From JAWKUK01 sp964402175 (lineage in GTDB: Bacteria > Planctomycetota > UBA1135 > GCA-002686595), in NCBI GenBank assembly GCA_964402175.1, contig CAYOBN010000011.1, positions 1 to 64,000 on the forward strand: DNA of 64,000 bases, written 5' to 3'. The notes beneath the pieces were generated by a model, which was not told the DNA's origin, ran no database searches, and worked only from the letters and a program-made list of their open reading frames with translations. A program made the position numbers and the translations under genes. Below, one piece after another: positions 34,056-42,638 of the stretch. Each line of letters opens with the position of its first letter. Position 1 is the stretch's first letter.

Positions 34056-36497
34056 CAGAACCCGAGGCGTCCGGATTCTCGTGGCAGTACACCTGTACCG
34101 CTGCCGTGGATCCGCTCGAAGACCAACTGTTCCTCGCGCTCGAGGCGTTCGAAGCTGCGACCCTCGCCGAGGCTCTGAAGGAGCTCAAGGGGCGTCCGCC
34201 CGAGTCGCTCTCGGGTGTCGACCTCCTCGCAGCGGTGCGCGCGGTGCGGAGCCGTCGAGGCGCCCGCACTGGGTCGAGCGCCTCGACGGAGCTGTTCGCA
34301 GGGAGCTGGGCCCAAGCGGTGACCCGTGTCATGGCACGCATCGCAGATGCGTTGGCGCACGCACACGAGCGCGGCGTCCTGCACCGCGACATCAAACCCG
34401 CCAACGTGATGTTGACCGAAGACGGGCGCGTCTTGCTGCTCGACTTCGGCCCCGCTTCGCTGCAAGGGACCTCACGCCTCACGCGCACCGGAAGCCTGCT
34501 CGGGTCCATCCCCTACATGGCCCCCGAGCACCTCTCGGGCGCCGAATGTGACGTGCGCAGCGACGTCTGGTCGGCCGGAGTGACGTACTACGAGCTGCTG
34601 ACGTTGCAGTTGCCTTTCGGTGGACGCAACGACGTCGAGGTGCGCGATGCGATCGAGCGCGCGCATCCAGCGCCCATTCGGTCGTTGCTTCCGGGAGTCC
34701 CGTGGGAGGTCGAGACGGTGTGCCTCGCCACGCTGCAACCGGCGCCCGCACAACGTTATCGCTCTGCGGCTGCGCTGGCCGAAGACCTGCGCGCCATCCT
34801 CGAACTGCGACCGATCTCTGCCCGGCGACCGGGGCCGTGGCAGGAGCTCCGCCGGGCGGTCCAGCGCAATCCCGTGCGCGCGACCCTCGCTGCGACTGCG
34901 GCGACCGCGCTCGTCGTCGCGCCGCTCTTCTACGGAGCCGTACAACGCCGTGCGCGAATCGACGTCGAGGCCGCCAATCGCGCGACGGAGCAGGCCAATG
35001 CGAACCTGCAGTCTGCGCTCGGGCTCGTGACGGTCGAGCGCCAGAGAGCCGAAGCGGAGCGCAACCGCGCCGAGGCGCGCGCGTACGACGCGCTCGACGC
35101 GGTGGACACTTTCCTGCGTAAGGTCGCCGAATCGCGCCTTGCATCGGTACCAGGCACGGCCAAGCTCCGGCGTGAGCTGCTGGAAGAGGCGCTTCGGTTC
35201 CATACGCAGTTCGCGGAAGAGACCGATGCAGGTCCGCGCGCGCGCGCGGAGCGGGCCAGGTCCTTCGTGCGGGTCGCGAGCCTGCGCTTCGACCTGGGGC
35301 GCCTCGAAGAGGCTCTGCAAGGAGCCAACGCCGCGATCGCGCTGCTGGATGAGCTGGCGCCTGACGCGCCGCCGATCGCAGCCGTCGAAGCGAGCGCAGG
35401 ACTGCGGAGCGACACGCTCGACGGGCGCGAGCTGCTCTTGCAGCGCGAGCGAGCCCGCGCCGAGGAGCTGCGTGGCAAGACATTGGCCAAGCTGGACCGC
35501 ACCGAGGACGCGCTCGCTGCGTTCCGCGCCGCATGTGAGCGCCGGCGCATGCTCAGCGAGCGCCTGCCCGACGAAACGCGCCTCGTCCACGACTTGGTCA
35601 GCGCCGAGATCTCACTGGCCCATGCCCTGGCGGACGCCGGCCGCGCAAGCGAAGCGCGCCAGACCTTGATCGAGGCGCGCACTGAGCTCGGCACATCACT
35701 GGAACCGGGCCAAAGCCGTTACTGGGAGCTCTTCACCGGGATCCACGAAGGGCTCGCTGTGCTCGCAGCACACGCAGGGCGCTTGAGCGAAGCAGACGAG
35801 GCGCTCGCGTCGGTACAAGGTGTGCTCGAAGAGGCGCTCACAGTGAACCCAGACGACGTGCGCCCGCGCGCGACGCTCGCTGGTGTCCTGGAGCAGCGCG
35901 CTGAGCTCGCGCAGCAATCCCGTGATTGGACTACGGCGCGGGCGCGCATCGATGCAGCTCTCTTCTGCCTCACCGCGCTGGCGGAGCAGGAGCGCGATCT
36001 GCCGATGTGGCCGTCGCGCCTCGCGTCGCTGCTGGGCACCAGCGCAGACAATCAGGCGAAGCTCGGGGATCCGGAAGCGGCGCTCGCCAACTACGACCGC
36101 GCGATCGCGCTGCTGAATACGCTCGTGGCGCGCTTCCCCGACGACATGAACCACGCGGCGCGCCTCGGTGTGACCCACGCGATGCACGCTGGCGCGCCAG
36201 AACCTGGGCTCGCATCTGCTGAGCGCGGGAGACACCGCCACAGCCAGAGCCCAGCTGGAGCTGGCTTTGCCCGCTGCGCGCCTGGCCCTGAACGGCGGTC
36301 CGAGCGCGGCGCCTTCACTCCTGGCGACGGTGTGCGTCGAGCTCGCGTCGCTGTGCGAACAGAGCGGCGACGCGGTCGGGGCAGAGGAATGGGTGCAAGC
36401 GGCGGAGCGCGACGCGGGACTCGATCCCAGCGTCGCGCCCGTCTGGTTCGAACACACACACACAGCGGCGGAGCTGTATCGACGGCTTCGGCCCTGA
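34052..36497 (+). pseudogene. Ser/Thr-kinase-like gene lacking the N-lobe and frameshifted near its end
   Basis: From the GTG at 34052 the protein enters the kinase fold at about the hinge. LALEAFEAATLAEAL aligns with FTMEYVRGASLAEVL of the intact kinase at 17.7 kb, so the glycine loop, ATP-binding lysine and helix C are missing. The C-lobe is present: HRDIKPANVM (about 111-120), DFG at 131-133 and MAPEH. A membrane helix (about 273-298) and a TPR-like tail follow. Near 36175-36190 the frame shifts by +1: after RLGVTHAM the TPR pattern continues in the next frame (LARQNLGSHLLSAGDTATA) to a TGA at 36495. Either a decaying gene or a pseudokinase plus an assembly error. Confidence 0.65.
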
Positions 36498-36513
36498 GCA
36501 GAGCCGCGCTCAG
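36494..36513. terminator. Inverted repeat over two convergent stop codons
   Basis: CTGAGC (36494-36499) pairs with GCTCAG (36508-36513) across 8 bases. The TGA of the kinase-like gene and the TGA of the convergent gene each lie in an arm. Likely bidirectional terminator. Confidence 0.4.
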
Positions 36514-37460
36514 CGCAGCAGTTCGAGCTCGAGCTGAACGAGGCCCAGCTCGGTCAACGCTTCGTTGAGTTCGACCGCCTTCTCCGCGGACTCCGATGAC
36601 GGCGCAGCGCCCGCGGCGACGAGCTGCTCGGTTCGCGCTGCTTCCCGAGACAGATGTTCGACGAGGGCTTGGAGCTCGCGCTCGCGCAGCTCGGCGTCAG
36701 TGCGTCGGGCGAGTGTCTCGAGCTCGGCCTGTGTGTATCGACCCAGCAGGAAGCCGGACCGCAGCTCCAGACGCCGCTCGATCGACGCGAGCTTCGTGGT
36801 GTGCGAGGCGGACCCAGCTTCGAGCGCCGACAGCTCGGACTGAGGAATGAGGCCGCTCTGCGCCATGATCGCGGCACGCTGCGACTCGCGTTGGTGCCTC
36901 GACCGCGCCTCTCGAGCGGCTGCGAGCTCCACACGCAGGTGCTCCGAGACGAAGTCGCGCGGGCCGACGAGGGGCGCTGCGAGATCGACCTCGATATCGA
37001 CACGCCGTGGCCCGGTGCGGCGGAGCGGGGGGCCGCCGCGCTGCAGCGCTTCACGCTCCAGCGTGAGGTGCTTCAGCAAGCGCTCGGCATCTGCGCTCCG
37101 GGCCTCCGCCAGCTCGAGCTGCGGCATGCTGGTGCGACCCGCTTCGTAGTCCGAGCGTGTCCGCTCCATGGCGGCGACATGGTGCGCGAGGCGGCGCTCG
37201 GCGAGGGTGCGCTCGAGTTCGTTGCGTGCGAGCTCATAGGCCGCACGGCGTGAGTCCTCGACGCGCTCTGCGGCGACGACAGCGCCTGCACCTGCGCCGA
37301 ACGCCAGCGCTGCGAGGGCCGCAGCGCGCAGCAGGTGCCAGCCGCGGCTGTCACGCCGCGTTTGGGTTACGCGTCGCAGTTCGAAGTGCATCGCGCGATC
37401 GAGCTGCGCCATGAACTCTGGCGTGGGTACCTCTGCAGTGTTCATCGTGTTGTGTTGCAT
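36510..37460 (-). CDS. Membrane-anchored coiled-coil protein in an ECF sigma operon
   Basis: This 316-residue protein starts 10 bases after the sigma stop. Residues 1-43 are cytoplasmic and basic (FMAQLDRAMHFELRRVTQ), followed by one membrane helix at about 46-66 (LLRAAALAALAFGAGAGAVVAA). The rest is almost wholly helical, Glu/Arg/Leu-rich with heptad spacing (ERTLAERRLAHHVAAMERT; LTLEREALQ; LLGRYTQAELETLARRTDAEL), interrupted by a proline-containing RRTGPRRVDIEVDLAAPLVGPRDF segment. The topology suits an anti-sigma factor with an extracytoplasmic sensor, or a TolC-like helical protein. No family is recognised. Confidence 0.6.
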   Translation of the reverse strand: MQHNTMNTAEVPTPEFMAQLDRAMHFELRRVTQTRRDSRGWHLLRAAALAALAFGAGAGAVVAAERVEDSRRAAYELARNELERTLAERRLAHHVAAMERTRSDYEAGRTSMPQLELAEARSADAERLLKHLTLEREALQRGGPPLRRTGPRRVDIEVDLAAPLVGPRDFVSEHLRVELAAAREARSRHQRESQRAAIMAQSGLIPQSELSALEAGSASHTTKLASIERRLELRSGFLLGRYTQAELETLARRTDAELRERELQALVEHLSREAARTEQLVAAGAAPSSESAEKAVELNEALTELGLVQLELELLR

Positions 37461-37470
37461 GTTGCGGCGG

Positions 37471-38055
37471 TCAGAGGAGGTCGGGGAAGAGGGCGCAGAG
37501 ATCCGGGTCGCTCGGAGCGAGCCTCTGCAGAGCACACCCGAGCGCGCCGCGTGCGCGACGCAGGCGGCCTTCGATGGCGCGCTCGCTGGTGCGGTGTTCT
37601 TCTGCCAGCGCCGCGAGCGACTTGCCGTCGAAGTGGCGCGCCGCGAGGAGCTCTGCGCTGGCCCGCGGGAGACGGGTGAGGCCCCGTTGGACGAGCGCGC
37701 TGGCGCGCTCGCGGCGCGCGCTCTCGGAGTCTGTGTCGCCCTCGTCCGTGGCGGCCGGGTCGGAGGTGAGGGCTTCGGGCCGCAGGCGTTTGAATTGGTC
37801 GCGCAGCAGGTTGAACGCCGTCGTCCGCAGCCAGGCGCTCGGGTCGCGGGGTAGACCGCCCCGGGACCAGCTCGCGACTGCGCGCAGCCAGGTCTCCTGC
37901 ACGAGGTCTTCGGTGAGCTGTCGGTTGGGCCCGACGCGGCGCGCGACCGCTGCAAAGAGCGCGGGGACGTGGGCCCGCAGGAGGTCGGACCAGGCGTCCG
38001 AGGAGAGGCCAGAGCCGAGCTCCGGGAGAGCCTCTGCGGGGTGGGGGCGGCGCAT
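37471..38055 (-). CDS. ECF RNA polymerase sigma factor
   Basis: This 194-residue protein has region 2 (LLRAHVPALFAAVARRVGPNRQLTEDLVQETWLRAVASW, DPSAWLRTTAFNLLRDQFKR) and region 4 (LTRLPRASAELLAARHFDGKSLAALAEEHRTSERAIEGRLRRARGAL). TEDLVQETWLRA is the canonical region 2 helix. The ATG at 38055 was chosen. The downstream membrane/coiled-coil gene is the probable anti-sigma partner. The gene is divergent from the BlaI-type gene across 111 bases. Confidence 0.88.
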   Translation of the reverse strand: MRRPHPAEALPELGSGLSSDAWSDLLRAHVPALFAAVARRVGPNRQLTEDLVQETWLRAVASWSRGGLPRDPSAWLRTTAFNLLRDQFKRLRPEALTSDPAATDEGDTDSESARRERASALVQRGLTRLPRASAELLAARHFDGKSLAALAEEHRTSERAIEGRLRRARGALGCALQRLAPSDPDLCALFPDLL

Positions 38056-38132
38056 GGGGGGGGATGTATCCGAGGACGAGCGGCGGGGTAGCAACCCACG
38101 GGTGACCCCGGGATTCCTGCGAGAGCAGGCTT

Positions 38133-38168
38133 GACTACGTTTGTGTTCGCGACTACAACTGTGTTCGT
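38133..38168. promoter_or_regulatory. Tandem BlaI-type operator repeats
   Basis: Two 18-base direct repeats lie head to tail: GACTACGTTTGTGTTCGC (38133-38150) and GACTACAACTGTGTTCGT (38151-38168). Each holds a CTAC...TGTG core like the TACA/TGTA dyads bound by BlaI/MecI repressors. The second copy runs into the GTG start of the BlaI-like gene, fitting autorepression. Confidence 0.6.
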
Positions 38169-38559
38169 GACCCCCGCGAACCCTATCCCCGACGTCACCG
38201 ACGCCGAGTGGGACGTGCTCGATGCCCTGTGGCAGGAGAGCCCCGCTTCCGCAGTCCAGGTCCACAAGCAGCTCCTCAGCCGCAAGGCGTGGTCCCTCGG
38301 GACCGTGAAGACCTTGCTGCAGCGACTGTTCGCCAAAGGCGCCGTCACGCGTACCCCCGAGCGCACATGGTTCGTCTACAAACCCGCGTTCACGAAGCGC
38401 GCGTGGCTGCGCCACGCCAGCAAGGACCTCATGCGGCGCGCTGGCGATGCGGAGAAGAGCCCCATGCTGGCGTTCTTCCTCAAGGAGACCAAGCTGGACG
38501 ACGCCGAGCTCGCACGCCTGCGCGCATTGCTCGATGAGCTGCAGGGGGATGCGCGGTGA
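38167..38559 (+). CDS. BlaI/MecI-family transcriptional repressor
   Basis: This 130-residue protein starts at the GTG at 38167; an in-frame TTG at 38131 would translate the operator repeats and is rejected. The winged-helix DNA-binding part is VTDAEWDVLDALWQESPASAVQVHKQLLSRKAWSLGTVKTLLQRLFAKGAVTR. The C-terminal half is the dimerisation helix region with FFLKETKLDDAELARLRALLDEL. BlaI-type repressors are inactivated by cleavage by their membrane M56 partner. That partner starts within this gene's stop codon (GTGA), so the two form a classic sensor/repressor pair. Confidence 0.88.
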   Translation: MTPANPIPDVTDAEWDVLDALWQESPASAVQVHKQLLSRKAWSLGTVKTLLQRLFAKGAVTRTPERTWFVYKPAFTKRAWLRHASKDLMRRAGDAEKSPMLAFFLKETKLDDAELARLRALLDELQGDAR

Positions 38560-40868
38560 TACCGCTGTTCGCTCGCGAGCTCCTGGAGACCTCCGCGCAC
38601 GTCGCGGTCGTGGTGCTCATCGCGCTCGCGGTCGAGCGCATCGCAGCGCGAGCGCTGACACCAGGCTTGCGGGTCGGCCTCTGGTTGCTCGTGGCTCTGC
38701 GTTTGACGCTGCCCAGCCTTCCCTCGGTGCCCGAGCCTCTCGCGCCGAATCAAGTGCGTCTCGATGCCGCTTGGAGTCCGCTCCGTCCAGCTCCCACCGA
38801 GCAACCGCGAGCGACCGAGCGCGCCCAGCGAGCCGCCGCAGCGTGGCAGCCCGGCGTCGCCGCGCAAGCGCCGCGGGAGAGACCAGCGCACGAAGCCCGT
38901 GGGACACCTCTGCCTGCGCGCGCGAGCGCCCCGCCGTCGAAGGCGCCGCTGGCCTTCGACGCCGTTGAAGTCGCTTCCGCGGCGCTCCTGCTGATCTGGC
39001 TCGCCGGTGCGTCTTGGACGGCCCTAGGCTTCGTGCGCTCGGAGCGCGCGCTGCGCCGCGCTCTCTCTGCCGCTCAGCCCGCCGGCGCACACATCGACGG
39101 CCTCTTGCGGGACGCTGCGGAGCGCACGTCGACCCTGCGCCGAGCGACCGTCTGGATCACCACAGCGGTTTCATCGCCCGCGGTCCACGGCTGGCGTCGG
39201 CCACGGGTGCTGTTGCCCCCCGATGTGGCGACCGCGGATGACGCAACGCTCACGTGTGTGCTCGCGCACGAGTGCTGCCACGTGCGCCGCGGTGACCTCG
39301 CGCTGGCGCCCTGGATCACGCTTCTGCGCGCGCTCTGGTGGTTCCATCCTTGCGCGCGGATCGCGCTGTCGCGCCTCGTCGAGGTGATCGATACCGCGCG
39401 AGACGCCGAGGCCATCGCGGCGCTGTCCGCGCGGCCGAGCGGCCTAGACCTTCCACCCCAGCTCCTCTACGCCCGAACCCTCGTCCGTTTGGCCACCGCG
39501 CGCGTACAAAGCGATGCGTTGCCGCCGGGCGCCCTCACCATGGCCGCTGGGTCAAGCGGTCTCGTCAGGAGAGTGCAGATGATCGTCACTCCGTTACAAC
39601 CTTCCTACGCCCTGCGCGCGCTCGGCGCCGTCGCAGTGGTCGGCGCTGCGTGGCTGGGGCTCGCTTCAGCGATGCCGCAGTCCACGCGCCCCGCCGCGCT
39701 CGCAGAGCGACCGCTGCGCACCGAAGAACGCACCGAAGAGCCGCAGCCGTCGATCGCCGTCGAAGTGGCAGCCGCGCCGCCTGCGTGGCTCGCTCCGCTG
39801 CAGCAGCGGCTGCGCACACCGCTGCCCAAGCTCGAGTTCGTCGAGACGCCGCTCCCCGCAGCCCTGAGCGAGCTGGCGCGCCAGGCGGGGGTCGACATCG
39901 AGCTCGGTGAGGCCGTCCGCGACAACTCCGCGGAGTACTGGGTCACCTTGAGCGTCGAGGACGTCACCGCAGAGGAGCTGCTCCCGGTCCTCACCGCGTA
40001 CGCAGGCGATTGGGGTCACGCTTTTGTCGGTCGCGGCGCGCGTGGCGTGGTCCGCGTCGACAGCCTCGATGCACTGCCGGTCGAGCTCGAGCTGCGCCTC
40101 TACCACACGGCGCCGCTCATGGAGGCCCTCGCCAGTTCGGGCGTCGATGCAGGTGACCTCGAAGAGCAGCTCTCGGAGGCGGTCCGAAGCTTCGCAACGG
40201 GCGACCCGACGGTCTGGGAGCGCGACGGCGCTTCCGTCAGCTTCTGGGAGGGGCTCCTCTGTGTGCGCCACACTGCAGAGGTTCACGCCGAAGTGCATGG
40301 GTTCCTCGAGCGCCTCGTCGAGCGGCGCCGTGAACCGCCGGTGGAGCGGAGACCGTGGCAGGAGGCTCTCCGGAAGCGGCTCGGCACCCTCGTCGATGTC
40401 GAGTGCGATGGAAATGGCACGAGCGATGTCCTCGTCGCGCTCTGCGCAACGGCTGGGATCTCCATCATCGACCCAACCCTCGACCTCTGCGACTACGACA
40501 GCGGAGCGCCGTATCACGTCTCGCTCCAGCGCGTCCCGTTCGCCGAGGCGCTCTCGGCCTGTCTGAGCAACACCGGGCTGCACTGGCGTCCGCACGCCGG
40601 TGGCATCGAGGTCCAAGCCAACCCCTGGGTCGAGGTGCACTTGCACCCCGTCGGGGCGCTCATGGACGGGCTCGACAGCGCGCGCCGCGCTGAGCGCTTC
40701 GCCGGAATCGAAGACTTCCTCTACCAGGTCGACCCCGACCGCTGGGAGTTCGACGACCGGCTCGGTTTCAGCCTGCTGGGGGACGTGTTGATCGTCCGCC
40801 AGTCGCCCGAGAACCAGCGCCGTATCAAGGAGCTCCTCGATCAGTTGGAGCGGGCGCTGCGGCGCTGA
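38556..40868 (+). CDS. BlaR1-like M56 membrane peptidase with a secretin-like (STN-type) tail
   Basis: This 770-residue protein starts with a GTG overlapping the blaI stop. Membrane segments: HVAVVVLIALAVERIAARA, VGLWLLVALRL, and helices near 130-155 and 350-370. The M56 zinc site is LAHECCHVRRGDL with HExxH at 238-242, in the loop before helix 4, as in BlaR1. Instead of a penicillin-binding sensor domain, the periplasmic part (about 400-770) contains repeated small alpha/beta units: LPKLEFVETPLPAALSELARQAGVDIEL ... WVTLSVEDVTAEELLPVLTAYAG, and a second copy near 620-690 (VPFAEALSACLSNTGL). This is the pattern of STN/secretin N-domains. The sensed signal is therefore not a beta-lactam. Confidence 0.8.
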   Translation: MIPLFARELLETSAHVAVVVLIALAVERIAARALTPGLRVGLWLLVALRLTLPSLPSVPEPLAPNQVRLDAAWSPLRPAPTEQPRATERAQRAAAAWQPGVAAQAPRERPAHEARGTPLPARASAPPSKAPLAFDAVEVASAALLLIWLAGASWTALGFVRSERALRRALSAAQPAGAHIDGLLRDAAERTSTLRRATVWITTAVSSPAVHGWRRPRVLLPPDVATADDATLTCVLAHECCHVRRGDLALAPWITLLRALWWFHPCARIALSRLVEVIDTARDAEAIAALSARPSGLDLPPQLLYARTLVRLATARVQSDALPPGALTMAAGSSGLVRRVQMIVTPLQPSYALRALGAVAVVGAAWLGLASAMPQSTRPAALAERPLRTEERTEEPQPSIAVEVAAAPPAWLAPLQQRLRTPLPKLEFVETPLPAALSELARQAGVDIELGEAVRDNSAEYWVTLSVEDVTAEELLPVLTAYAGDWGHAFVGRGARGVVRVDSLDALPVELELRLYHTAPLMEALASSGVDAGDLEEQLSEAVRSFATGDPTVWERDGASVSFWEGLLCVRHTAEVHAEVHGFLERLVERRREPPVERRPWQEALRKRLGTLVDVECDGNGTSDVLVALCATAGISIIDPTLDLCDYDSGAPYHVSLQRVPFAEALSACLSNTGLHWRPHAGGIEVQANPWVEVHLHPVGALMDGLDSARRAERFAGIEDFLYQVDPDRWEFDDRLGFSLLGDVLIVRQSPENQRRIKELLDQLERALRR

Positions 40869-40898
40869 TCGGCGCAGGATGCGGTATCGTGGGCGGCC

Positions 40899-41657
40899 AT
40901 GAAGCTGCCCTTGACGCTCCTGACCTGTCTCGCCGCTGTCGTCCTGCGCCCGCAGGCGGATTCCACGTCGCTGCCCCGCGCCTACGTCGATGGCACGGGG
41001 CACGGCTGGCGCGCGCTCGGCTTGGCGGACTTCGTCAACGTCAACGGTGACGCGGACACCTGGGTCGAGCGCGACGGTGTGATCGTGGGCACCGGCCGCC
41101 CGATCGGCGGCGCACGCAGCCGCGAGGTCTTCACCAACTTCGAGCTCGTCGTCGAGTGGCGGCACCTCACACACGCTGGCAACAGCGGCCTCTTCCTCTG
41201 GTGCCCGGAAGAGGCGTTCACCGACCTGCCGCCCGGGCAATTGCCCCGCAGCGGCATCGAGGTGCAGGTCCTCGACCTCGGTTACGAAGAGAACTGGTTG
41301 AAGTCGAAGGGCAAACACTCCGACTGGTTCACGAGCCACGGCGACGTCTTCCCGGTCGGCGCCTCGCGTATGACAGCGTTCGTGCCCGAGCTCACCTACC
41401 AGGACGCCGACGGCGCGCCCTACAAGGTGGGCGAGCCGAAGAGCACGCGCAGCTTCCCGACGGAGCGCCGCGTGCGTCCGCACGGCGAGTGGAACCACTA
41501 CTACGTGCGCGCCATCAACGGGGAGGTCCGCCTCTGGGTGAACGGCGCCGAAGTCACGGGCGGCAAACAGTGTTCACCCGCGACGGGTTACCTGGCGCTC
41601 GAAGCGGAGGGGGCGCCCATCGAGTTCCGCAACCTGCGCGTGCGGACGCTGGAGTGA
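40899..41657 (+). CDS. Secreted DUF1080 (3-keto-disaccharide hydrolase-like) protein
   Basis: This 252-residue protein has a signal peptide (MKLPLTLLTCLAAVVL) and a single concanavalin-like DUF1080 domain: WRALGLADFVNVNGDADTWVERDGVIVGTG, FTNFELVVEWRHLTHAGNSGLFLWCP, SGIEVQVLD, WNHYYVRAINGEVRLWVNGAEV and IEFRNLRVRTLE at the end. Some members hydrolyse 3-keto-glycosides; most act on or bind glycans. It is very common in planctomycetes. It stands 30 bases after the M56 gene and may be read through from it. Confidence 0.85.
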   Translation: MKLPLTLLTCLAAVVLRPQADSTSLPRAYVDGTGHGWRALGLADFVNVNGDADTWVERDGVIVGTGRPIGGARSREVFTNFELVVEWRHLTHAGNSGLFLWCPEEAFTDLPPGQLPRSGIEVQVLDLGYEENWLKSKGKHSDWFTSHGDVFPVGASRMTAFVPELTYQDADGAPYKVGEPKSTRSFPTERRVRPHGEWNHYYVRAINGEVRLWVNGAEVTGGKQCSPATGYLALEAEGAPIEFRNLRVRTLE

Positions 41658-41668
41658 CCTCCAGCGTC
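41645..41668. terminator. Perfect 10-base hairpin with the DUF1080 stop codon in its loop
   Basis: GACGCTGGAG (41645-41654) and CTCCAGCGTC (41659-41668) enclose a TGAC loop holding the stop codon. It lies between convergent genes and has no T-tract. Confidence 0.55.
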
Positions 41669-41676
41669 GCGCTCGC

Positions 41677-42525
41677 TCAGCCGTCGTAGTAGACCTCGGG
41701 GTGCAGCCCGATCAGCGTCCGCAGGCGCGGCGAAGTCGCCCGTGCGAGGGCCTCGGGGCTGACGTGGTTGACGAGCGCCGTCGGGCGTACACGCTGGGCG
41801 ATCTCGCGCCGTGCGTAGTTGGTCTGCAAGAAGAAGCGACCGCGTCCGTCCGGGCTCGGCGGGAGGCGCCGGTGCCAAACGTCGGAGACGAAGAAGCCGA
41901 CGTCACCTGCGCGGGCGAGGTGCGCGACACTCTCGCGACCGAGATAGCCGTGCGTCAGCTCCCACATCGACTCGCGTGGCGGCAGGTGGCCCGAGGTGTG
42001 GCTGCCCGGCACGAACGCCGTCGGCCCGTCCGCGAGGCTGACATCCTGCAAGTAGATGTGTGTCGCCACCACGAAGATCGGGTACGGAATCTCGGCGGGC
42101 CAGGGGATGCCGGGTGGACGGGCCACGTGTGGCCCTCCATCGACGTGCCATTCCTGTCCGCGCGGGGCATGGGCAGCGCCGGGCGGGTTGCGCCACGCGG
42201 TACACGAAATGGCGTGGCAGTCCTGGCCGAGCAGCGGCTCCAAGATGGCTAGAACGTTCGGTCTAGAGATCGCCTCCTGTGAGGTGCCACAGCGGTTGAA
42301 GACCTCGTAGCGAAACATGGCGGCGTTCTCGTCCGAAGTGCGTCCGGGCCGTGGATCCGGCGGATAGCGCTCGTAGACGCGCTCCAGGGCCGCCCGGAGC
42401 TGGGCGACCTCGTCGGAGTTGAATTCGCCGCGGAGCAGATAGTGTCCGTCGCTCTCCAGCGCCTTGGCGCCTTCGTGTACAGGTCCGGAGTAATGGTGGT
42501 TCTGATGGTCGATTTTGGTCAGCAT
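41677..42525 (-). CDS. Phytanoyl-CoA dioxygenase (PhyH)-family Fe(II)/2-oxoglutarate oxygenase
   Basis: This 282-residue cupin-fold protein has the facial-triad pattern: QEWHVDGGPH gives the HxD pair, and VSDVWHRRLPP the distal histidine. RGRFFLQTNYARR supplies a candidate 2-oxoglutarate-binding arginine. GPTAFVPGSHTSGHLP is the signature of the family. The substrate is unknown; many bacterial PhyH proteins hydroxylate small metabolites or lipids. It is divergent from a methyltransferase gene across 113 bases. Confidence 0.85.
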   Translation of the reverse strand: MLTKIDHQNHHYSGPVHEGAKALESDGHYLLRGEFNSDEVAQLRAALERVYERYPPDPRPGRTSDENAAMFRYEVFNRCGTSQEAISRPNVLAILEPLLGQDCHAISCTAWRNPPGAAHAPRGQEWHVDGGPHVARPPGIPWPAEIPYPIFVVATHIYLQDVSLADGPTAFVPGSHTSGHLPPRESMWELTHGYLGRESVAHLARAGDVGFFVSDVWHRRLPPSPDGRGRFFLQTNYARREIAQRVRPTALVNHVSPEALARATSPRLRTLIGLHPEVYYDG

Positions 42526-42638
42526 CGTTCGTCGGCATAGCGGGTCTCAGGAGGACGAGCGAGGCGCGTTCGGGTTCCGCGAAGGTGACCGGAATCCAAC
42601 GGCTTGCCGAGTCGGTCTAGTGCGCGCAGCATGGGAGG

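Noticed and set aside
38131..38166. TTG start at 38131 for the BlaI-type gene.
   Set aside because: It would translate the tandem operator repeats into a TTFVFATTTVF leader that BlaI proteins lack; GTG at 38167 starts directly before the winged helix.
39666..41498. A 610-codon open frame on the minus strand across the M56 and DUF1080 genes.
   Set aside because: Both plus-strand genes have clear domains; the opposite frame is Arg/Asp-rich mirror sequence without domains.
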